From assembly GCA_022266195.1 (NCBI GenBank), contig WHVY01000001.1:9300001-9364000 (forward strand): a DNA stretch of 64,000 nucleotides. Reading direction: 5' to 3'. Positions 56,343-64,000 of the stretch are shown piece after piece. Positions within the stretch are counted from its first letter, which is position 1; every line of letters begins with the position of its first letter. Below the pieces are notes generated by a model that worked only from the letters and a program-made list of their open reading frames with translations, was not told the origin of the DNA and made no database searches. The DNA comes from Tetranychus cinnabarinus. Lineage: Eukaryota; Arthropoda; Arachnida; Trombidiformes; Tetranychidae. The position numbers were made by a program, and so were the translations under genes.

Positions 56343-57617
56343 TGAAGATCAATCAATTAAACTTTACAAATGCTCACATCTCTTGAATTATTTGGATTTA
56401 GCTTTTAAATCACATTTTCAAAGTAAATTCAATTCAACACCTATTTTGGTTGATTTAAAGTAATGGTTTTATGATCAAATCCTAAACCAAATTTCCAATC
56501 ACATTGTTTTGACTCTGATAGTGTTTAGGGTGTTTGATGATTGAATCAAGATTCTAATCACATGAACATAACTGATTGTATCATAAATTATAATTAGAAT
56601 GCGTTGATTAATCGTTTGCTTGGTATTGTATGATTGAAATGTTTTCAGTCTATTTAAGACTAAAAGATATATTAACCATGAACAAATTTAGGAAAATGAG
56701 TCAACTCTTTGGTTTCGTAAGTTATTGTTTGTTTAATTTTGTTATTATGTGATTCACAGTTAATCAATTATGGAGGTTCAGATTAATTTTATTGAAATCT
56801 TCCACCGATAACTAGCAGTTTTGAGCAGTTAAAGCTAGATATTTAATCAACCAAAAGGCAATCAACTCAACACTGTTTCAAAAAATTTTCATCTAACTAA
56901 TTAAGTTGCAATAGCAAGTTAATTCTTAAAACAATATGTACTTTTTTAATTATATTTACAATGTTTGAGAAGTTAAGTTTCATTTCTTCAAATTGAAATC
57001 AGATTTAGTAGTTTTTAAAATTGATTAACAAGAGAGTTCAAATTGAAGATTGAAAAGTACAATAATTGTAAAATATCTTTCGGTAACAATTTCAATTGTT
57101 TTCAACGGCTGTAGTCTTAAAATCTCGTAACTCCGATGGATTTAAAATTGGAAGAGATGCAAATGCTTCTCTAGTTCAAAAAACTGTTCAACTTAATAAA
57201 AACAATGTAAAAACCATGTAAAGTAGATTAATTATATTATTATTTTTAAGATTTATTGCAGATTATTTTGAATTTGTAAAGTTTTGGCTGAGTTAGCTTG
57301 TCTTTTTGAGCTGTGTTAAGCTAGGTTTGCTTAAAAAGACACACTTATCCTTCAACAGCTGACATGCTGTTACACTTTGGTTTTAGCTCAATTTAATTGT
57401 TTTGATTTGTTGAATTTATTCTGTATTAATTATTTTACTTTATATTAATTTGTACCTCAATTGATGTATGTTTGTTTGGATCAGGTGAAAAATTTGGTGT
57501 TACATTAATTTGCTTTTTTTCTCCCGCAAAAATCATCTCAACCTATCTTCTTTGCTAACTATTCTGCTTGCTCTGTTGCCGATAGGTTGCTGTTAATAAT
57601 TAATTTTGGTGTTAATC
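56343..57617. other. Intergenic, divergent promoters
   Basis: About 1.3 kb, AT-rich; a plus-strand frame at 56179-56463 is antisense to the membrane protein gene and not credible. Nothing else recognised. Confidence 0.4.
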
Positions 57618-58629
57618 ATGGCTAAAAATTTCAGTGCTTTGGCTCATCTAACTCACTATGATGATTCAGACGCTGAACCAGATGTTGAAGAATCGCCAAT
57701 TAACGATAACAGAAACTCTGAAGGAGATTTTATTAATGAAGGCAATTCACTGTAAGTAAACATTGTTCTCATTTTTATTTCTTTCATTATTCATCATTTC
57801 TTATTTCTTTTCATCAATTCTAGCTTATGTACAATTGTAATTGACTCAAACCGCACTTCTAATCATCATTCTAATTCAATCTCCATTGAATATTTTCCTC
57901 GTTCAAAACAGGGAGCCAAGTGGGATAGATGATCGTGTTGAGGAATCTCCAGAACATCTAGAGAAACAGAAAGAACCTTTTAGGCCGATATCACCAACAA
58001 CTTTTCACTTAGGTCTTCAAGGTAAATCATCCGATGAAATTGAAATACCTCCACCCCCGCCAGGTCAACCGCCTATAGATTTAGTTAAAAAAATTAATAA
58101 TTTACACGAAAAAATGAAACAAGGAATTGATATGAAAGGTTCCATTGAGAGTCGAAAAGACTTTAGGAATCCAAGTATCTATGAGAAGTTAATAGTTTTC
58201 TGTGATATTGATGAACTCGGTACAAATTATCCTAAAGACATATATGATCCTCACTGTTGGGGTCCCGAAGCCTATTATGACGAATTAGCGCGAAAACAAA
58301 AAGAAGAAATGGATAAAAAGGAAAAGGAACGCAAAGATAGGACAAAGGTAGAGTTTGTAACTGGAACTGCCAAAAGGACTCATGGTGAAAATGAAACAAG
58401 AAAAAAATCAAAATGGGACGTTTCCTCTTCATCGACTTCATCCTCATCGACATTAACTACACTACCGCCAGCACCAAAAACATTAACATCCAAAGTAGGC
58501 GCTCTTATTCCTGGATTGAATAACAGACCGTCTCTAGTCGGGAGTAATTTAAATACCTCTGTGCCTGTTGTACCATCAACCGTTGGAATCGTCAAACCGC
58601 CAGTTCATAATATTAAGGGTACAAAATAG
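57618..58629 (+). CDS. SAP30BP: SAP30-binding protein (SAP30BP/HCNGP)
   Basis: Two exons, 57618-57751 and 57912-58629, encode 283 residues. The conserved core reads EIEIPPPPPGQPPIDLVKKI, RKDFRNPSIYEKLIVFCDID and ELGTNYPKDIYDPHCWGPEA, almost the same as human SAP30BP (FRNPSIYEKLIQFC, ELGTNYPKDMFDPHGW), then KVEFVTGTAKR and KKSKWD. The N-terminus begins ALAHLTHYDDSDAEPD, matching the L..YDDSE-type start of the family. SAP30BP is a nuclear factor linked to SIN3-SAP30 repression and to splicing of short introns. The C-terminus is Ser/Thr/Pro-rich. AATAAA follows near 58901. Confidence 0.95.
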
Positions 58630-59495
58630 GATTTAATTTTTGATATCTAAACGCTCATTGTACAAAGTGAATTTTTTCATTGATTACTCATTCATCTCTT
58701 TCTCTCTAGCATTTTCATCTTTTTTTCTCTTTTTTCTTTACTTTCCTGATTTGCAGTTCATCATATTGCTCTTTCACTCTTTCAAATTAACCAACTTTCG
58801 TTTAAATTACAGAAGAAAATTCCATTTACTTTTTTCTCAGTTTGTATTTTTCTTCCACGATGTGTGACCGTGAACAATCATTTTGCATCATCCAAAAGTA
58901 AATAAATTATTACATTTTATTAGAACTTACGTTATGTTTTACCAAAATATCTATTCAAATTTACTTTAGGGTAATCTTGATTACAATAGCTTAAAACAAT
59001 GATTCCAAGCATCTACGGCGATTGCACAAAAAGGACAGTCCAGACCTGAGTCATTGGCATATCTTAATAGTTAAAATTTTAAGCTCAGGTAAACTTTTTC
59101 AAATAAGAAATGGCAATAAACTCATAATCCACTTTTGTTTCTTTCAATGTTTTGACATCTTGGATCCTCTGGTGACTGATAAGTGAGTAAAAAGCCATAA
59201 ACCTTTGACTTTTTTGATGCAGACTCTCTGACCTCAACTACTAGGCTACTAAAGTTGACCGTTTTCTTTATTTGGTCCAATTTTCTCAATCTTAAGTTGA
59301 ATTATTGAATCAATGACAATCAATCGCAGGTAAACTCGTTACTGTTGCATCATTGAAAATAGTTTTAGCCTCACCTCCTTAAAAGTGACGTCAAATTTAA
59401 AGCTTGAGTTGAAATGAAACTGTAAGCCAATGTGTGCCAATTGTATCTATTATTTTTTTTAATATCAATGTAATAATTGTGTCAACTAAACAACC
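58630..59495. other. SAP30BP 3' UTR and SelK upstream region
   Basis: AT-rich with a C/T-rich 3' UTR up to about 58860. No other feature recognised. Confidence 0.4.
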
Positions 59496-59960
59496 ATGGT
59501 TTATATCAATTCAAGTAAGTATTGAATTATTATTTTAAGTATAGAAATCCTAATTCAATAATTCTATAAACCTTAGAAATCAGATGTTGGTTTTTTGTCA
59601 CTCTTTCCCTGTTTCGCATAGTCATTGTTGCTATGTTTATTATCAATACCATGATAACATGACTCAAATTTGAATTTTTTTAGGAGGCGAAATCGTCGAT
59701 AAACCAGAAGTCAATTGGAGGGATCCTGTCGCTCTAATTTTTGGCCTCTTCTACTTCATTCTTGGCTTGTAAGTTTTGTTTTGTTTTTGCCATTGGATTA
59801 CATATATTAATATGGCTGTATTTTTGGTCTTTGTAGCTTCAAAAGTCTATTACCAATTGAAGGCCCTCCTAAAAATGGAAAGTCTAAAAGTAATATCAGG
59901 GGATTTTCTGGTCCAGGAAGTGGTCCACCACCACCTCCTGCTCGAGGTGGATGAGGTTAA
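59496..59960 (+). CDS. SELENOK: Selenoprotein K, UGA read as selenocysteine
   Basis: Three coding exons, 59496-59514, 59684-59768 and 59837-59960, encode 75 residues if the TGA at 59952-59954 is read as Sec74, followed by Gly and TAA. The start MVYINSRGEIVDKP matches the MVYISNGQVLD start of SelK. One membrane helix follows (DPVALIFGLFYFILGFFKSL), then a Gly/Pro/Ser-rich tail ending PPPPPARGG-Sec-G, the family's GG-U-G signature. SelK is a single-pass ER protein active in ER-associated degradation and protein palmitoylation. A fourth, non-coding exon (from 60344) carries a SECIS-like hairpin. The intron between them starts 29 nt after the UGA. Poly(A) signal at 60490. If Sec were not inserted the protein would end two residues early. 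Confidence 0.9.
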
Positions 59961-60384
59961 AGAACGATTTTCCAGTTTTAATGGTAAGTTTTGGAATTGT
60001 AAACATGTTATAGTGTAATTTAATATAATATAGCAAAGTAGGATAAGCTTTATAATATCACGCATCGCTCAGAGCCAAAAATTTTAGCGAAAAATCATCA
60101 TTAAATATCAAATCTATTTAGGTTTAGCAATCAGAATTTAATGATACTAATGCGTATTTAGCTGTAAGGATTTTCTAGCGCGCTATCAGGTGTCAACAAA
60201 ACTTAAAATTCAGGTACATGTGATAGATTTTAATATGAAAACAAGATCGCAAGATCCAAGATAAAGTTAGGTCACCATTTGGTCCGTTGTCTATCTTGGT
60301 ATTGATAATCACCTTAATTAAAATATATTTTTTATATTTACAGGAAAATCATTCTAATAACGTGGTTGATTCTGGCTTTACATA

Positions 60385-60462
60385 TGTGTAACTTTATGAT
60401 GATCGATTCTTTAAATGAGAAATCACGGGAATCGACTGATGCGTCGGAGTTAACCTCGTTTC
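60385..60462 (+). promoter_or_regulatory. SECIS element in the SelK 3' UTR
   Basis: A hairpin with form-2 SECIS layout. The 5' core ATGA is at 60399-60402 (or 60396-60399), followed by TCGATTC (60403-60409), which pairs perfectly with GAATCGA (60429-60435). The 3' core TGAT is at 60437-60440. Between the strands are an unpaired AA (60413-60414) and a mini-stem TGA-GAAA-TCA (60416-60425). A lower helix is possible between GTAACTTT (about 60388-60395) and GGAGTTAAC (about 60447-60455). Such elements recruit SBP2 and EFsec to insert Sec at UGA. Helix 2 is shorter than average, so an energy model would be useful. Confidence 0.78.
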
Positions 60463-60620
60463 TCACCCCTTACCCTTTCCATAACTTTTAATAAATATTC
60501 AATGCAAGCAAATATTTTCACTCTAATTTTATCGCGAAAAAAATTGAAATGAGAACAACAATTGTCTTGATAAGTATTTAATGTTCAAGATTTGTCTTTT
60601 TAAATAATTTAAAGTTTCGT

Positions 60621-63015
60621 TTAGTCCTTAACCTCCACAGGCTGTTTAGGTTGTTCAGCTTCTTTAGGTTGTTTAGGTTCTTTAGGTTCTTTAGGCTGTT
60701 TAGGCTCCTTAGGTTGTTTAGGTTCTTTAGATTGTCCAGGTTTTTTGGTATTCTTTTTACCTCCTTTTGCTGGTTTAGGTACTTCAATTTCACCGGAAAA
60801 TTTCTTCTTGAGAGCATCAATTTCAGCCTGGTCAATCTTTCGAAAGAGTGGTGAAGGCTAAAGCAAAAGAAATAAATAAAAAGCATTAAATAATGAAAGA
60901 AACGACACTTTTGTGTCCTTGCAATCAATCAAGTTTGGTGGTACTTTCTCATTCAACCTCGAATTCAAAAACAATTGATTTAAATGGATTAATAAGGACT
61001 CTAAAATCAAGTTTCAAGTTTGTACCATTCTCGCAATTTTAAAGTTTAGATACAAGCTTTAAGAATGGTTAAAGAAAAAATACCATTTTTTGACAAAATC
61101 AACGAAAAAAATTCAAGCCGAATGAGATTACATATTCAAGAAATTGTTGTTGAAATTGAAAGTTTGCAAATGTTTAAAATTTGTAAATCATATCTGAAAA
61201 TATACATACAGTCCCAATGGAATGTCCTTCTTTCAGGAAGCAAATCAAGTGATCATTCTCTAAAGTTGTTCCTTTAAAATTGAGTTGATCTCTCAATTTT
61301 TCACTAGTTTTGGGAGTGTAAGGAGCCAATAAAAGAGCAATCAAAGCTGTGATGTTTGCACAAAGAGCCATAATGGATCCAGCGCGTTTTCTGTTTGGAA
61401 ATAATGTAATTGGAAAGATTCAGACGGTGTTCATAAGAAAAAAATAATACACAAGAAATAGTACTAACTTTTCTTCTTCAGACCCTTTTACGAGATTCCA
61501 GGGTGTATTTACTTGGATATGTTGGTTCCCTAATCGGCCAATATTGAATATCTGTCGTAAACCATCTCTCAATTTGATAGATTCCAACAATTCAACGTAA
61601 AGTTTTAATTCGCGGTTTATAGCAGCTATTAACTCTTTGTCTGATTGGTCTAATTCAATAGCAGGAATTTTGCTGCCAAAATTTTTGGCAATAAACATCA
61701 GAGATCGATTAATGAAGTTACCTAGATTGTTGAGTAATTCACTGTTATTTTTGGTCATCAAATCAACCCAAGAAAATGAGGTATCTTGTGTTTCAGGTCG
61801 AATGTACATCAAATAAAATCTCCAGATATCAGAATCGATTCCAGTATCTTTAGCGTCATTACCAAATATACCAATACTTCGACTCTTAGAAAATTTAGTA
61901 TTCTCATAATTGAGGTATTCAATACCACTGAGATGATTGACTTTCGTATAAGGTTCTTTGGTACCAAGAAGGCAGGAAGGGAAAATAACTGCATGGAAGG
62001 GAACATTATCTTTAGCCATGAATTGAAATAATTCAACTTGGTCAGGATTTTTCCACCATTTTTCCCAATCTTTGGTATAACTGGAACTTATTGAAAGATA
62101 ACCAATGGGGGCATCGAACCAGACATAAAAGACTTTACTTTGGTAGCCTTCGAGAGGCACAGGAGTTCCCCATTTGAGGTCTCGTGTTATACATCGAGGT
62201 TTAAGTCCATCTTTCAACCATGTACCAGCAACTACTCTAGCTGTTTGAGTCCATTTACCACTATCTTCAACCGTTTTGTTGAACCAATCATTGGTTGATG
62301 ATTCAATTTTAGGCAAATCAAGGAATAAATGTTTAGATGAACGTATAATTGGATGAGCAGAGCAAACTTTACACCGAGAATTCACGAGATCTGGTGCATT
62401 CATAAGTTTACCACATTTATCACATTGATCTCCACGAGCATCTTCATATTGGCAGAAGGGACAAGTACCTTCAACAAATCGATCGGCCAAAAATCTTTCG
62501 CAGGCTTCACAATAGAGTTGCTCAGTTTCATCTTCTAATATAAAGCCATTCTTATGGAGAGCCCAAAAGATATTGTGACAAATTTCAGTCTGTTTGGTCG
62601 TAGAAGTTCTGCCAAAATGATCAAAGTGAATGTTAAACCATTCGTAAACCTCCTTATGACAGTTGTAATATTTTTCACACAGTTCAGCAGGAGTACATTT
62701 CTCTTCCATAGCTTTGGTTTCAGTAGCAGTACCATATTCATCAGTACCACAAATATATATTGTTCGGTAACCTCTTAACCTACAATACCGAGCGAAAACG
62801 TCAGCAGATAAAACTGAACCAACAATATTACCTAGATGAGGAACATTGTTGACATATGGAAGGGCACTGGTTACTAGAATATTGCGACAGTTTTCACCAG
62901 GTAACACAACCGAGGGTTCAACAGGTTCAACAGTTTCAACGGCTTCCGGTATATCTTGATGAATTGAAAAGTATTTCACGGCTTCTGTAAGTTCATCAAT
63001 AGTTGCTCCCTCCAT
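60621..63015 (-). CDS. MARS1: Methionyl-tRNA synthetase, cytosolic
   Basis: Three coding exons, 63015-61469, 61390-61210 and 60857-60621, encode 654 residues. Class I motifs are present: the HIGH-type NNVPHLGNIVG and the KMSKS-type TKFSKSRSIG, and the Cys knuckles CEACERFLAD, CPFC, CDKCGKLM and CKVC. The helical anticodon domain includes RQIFNIGRLGNQHIQVNTPW. The N-terminal GST-like domain and the C-terminal WHEP domain of vertebrate MARS1 are absent. Instead the C-terminus ends in a Lys/Pro/Glu repeat (EPKQPKEPKQPKEPKEPKQP). The ATG at 63015 (MEGATIDELTEAV) is the first in the spliced frame; an upstream exon ending at a donor at 63144 is taken as 5' UTR. The donor of the first coding exon is GTTAGT. 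Confidence 0.92.
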
Positions 63016-63144
63016 AGTTTGGCTAATGAAATGATCTGGTGATGGATTGAATATAATTTTTGGTCTTTGAGGAAGCTTCAAAACTGTAAAGATATTCAAT
63101 ATTTTAATTCAAGTGAACAATAAATTAATTAAATTGATCTTACC

Positions 63145-64000
63145 TGAATGTTGATGTGTAACAATATGATGTTTGTGTTGATATTTAGTGATGGAAGCAC
63201 TTTGTATTTTGTAAACCACACTAAGGTCCCTCAAACCACGTGATTTAAAAGAGAATCCTTTTTGCCTTCTCTTTGCCTGTTTCTCATTTCTCTCTCTTAA
63301 TTGTTTATCAACCGGTTTTCCTTGTTGTAACTAATTGCTATATCTAATTATGGTTGTGTTCATCAAATAGTCCAACAATCAATTCTTACTGATTGACATT
63401 TAACAAAGTCCACGATCAATTTATGATTTCCATGAATTTCCCTTTAAGATTTTCTTATAACTGCTATTGCTGATCAGCAGGAGGGAAACTTGAAGAACTG
63501 TTGAGTCGATTTGTGATTTAACAATTAAATAATCATTAGATATTACAATTTCTCACAACCTCTTTCTCATTGGTTCACAATCGGCTACCGACTTTACTTT
63601 GGTCTCATGTTAACTGTGAGCAATTTCTTGGCTGGTTTATGTTGATTAATATTGGATTCCGGTTAATTTCGTGATGAACGTGAGCTACTGTTTAATCGAT
63701 GTTTATTCATTTCCACTTGGATAGTAGCTCATCGAAGTGTCCAACTTGTTACCTTAAAGTGTTGAATGTAAACCGTAAAGTAAAGAAAAATCTTGGAGCA
63801 ATTGACCTTAGAAAACTATTTATTTAGAAAACATGAAATCAAAAAATAGGCATTTCATCCAAAGAAAACAGATAGAATAAAGTTAATTTACAATTTGGAA
63901 TGAGCTTTCATTATTATTTTGGACTAGAGTCGATTAGACTTAGAAGTTAAAGGCGGGTGTAAATATAATTTTGAAAACAAAAATGTATAAAATTTGTTAT
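63145..64000. other. MARS1 leader exon and upstream region
   Basis: The 5' UTR exon of MARS1 ends at 63145/63144 (minus strand, donor CATTCAG|GTAAGA) and likely starts near 63250. Beyond it, to the right edge, the sequence is AT-rich with no exon recognised. Confidence 0.4.

Noticed and set aside
59952..59954. TGA as an ordinary stop of a truncated SelK
   Set aside because: The codon after it is Gly followed by TAA, the context equals the SelK GG-U-G signature, and a SECIS-like hairpin follows in the 3' UTR.
1..64000. CRISPR arrays, bacterial operons, rRNA genes, obvious tRNA genes
   Set aside because: None seen; the sequence is intron-containing eukaryotic DNA.

Overview
The window is eukaryotic nuclear DNA from an animal, most likely a compact arthropod genome. 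The base composition is AT-rich (roughly one third G+C by eye), introns are mostly 50-500 bp with GT-AG ends, 5' leaders are pyrimidine-rich, and genes sit a few hundred bases to 2 kb apart on both strands. The protein set is metazoan. A spider mite (Tetranychus-like chelicerate) fits the compactness, protein divergence and presence of a carboxyl/cholinesterase relic, but the species is an inference.

Layout. 1-101: start of ribosomal protein S16 on the minus strand. 845-4526: repeat-rich stretch with two 1.3-kb foldback elements in opposite orientation and a decayed TFIIE-alpha copy between them. 4996-6193: orphan four-helix membrane protein. 7989-10742: mitochondrial ribosomal proteins mS34 and mS40 (MRPS18B) and Mediator MED20. 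10927-15406: 4-hydroxyphenylpyruvate dioxygenase and the mRNA-export helicase UAP56. 16654-18345: PEBP. 18903-23873: less conserved genes (a possible PKA-anchoring microprotein, two secreted proteins, a coiled-coil protein). 24770-30629: glycyl-tRNA synthetase, an HMBOX1-like homeobox gene and PREB/SEC12. 30994-34694: a 3.7-kb accessory block bounded by ~200-bp direct repeats, holding an HSP70 pseudogene, a hAT-type MITE with an 8-bp target duplication inside that pseudogene, and a carboxylesterase relic. 36327-40365: large C2H2 zinc-finger gene with a long upstream ORF. 41178-51366: WRAP53/TCAB1, BORCS7, UBE2J2, IFT70/TTC30 and importin alpha. 51466-53093: relics of IFT70 and histone H2A plus a GC-richer block. 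54146-63015: N-acetylneuraminate lyase, an orphan membrane protein, SAP30BP, selenoprotein K and methionyl-tRNA synthetase.

Most genes are unrelated housekeeping loci with no operon-like logic. The most notable item is a selenoprotein K gene: an in-frame UGA in a C-terminal Gly-Gly-Sec-Gly context, followed in the spliced 3' UTR by a hairpin with the elements of a form-2 SECIS. This would mean the organism still decodes UGA as selenocysteine. Other points of interest are the gene-relic/TE mosaics at 0.8-4.5, 31-34.7 and 51.5-53.1 kb, the zinc-finger upstream ORF that stops 5 nt before the main ATG, and a 59-aa protein with a consensus PKA RII-binding helix.
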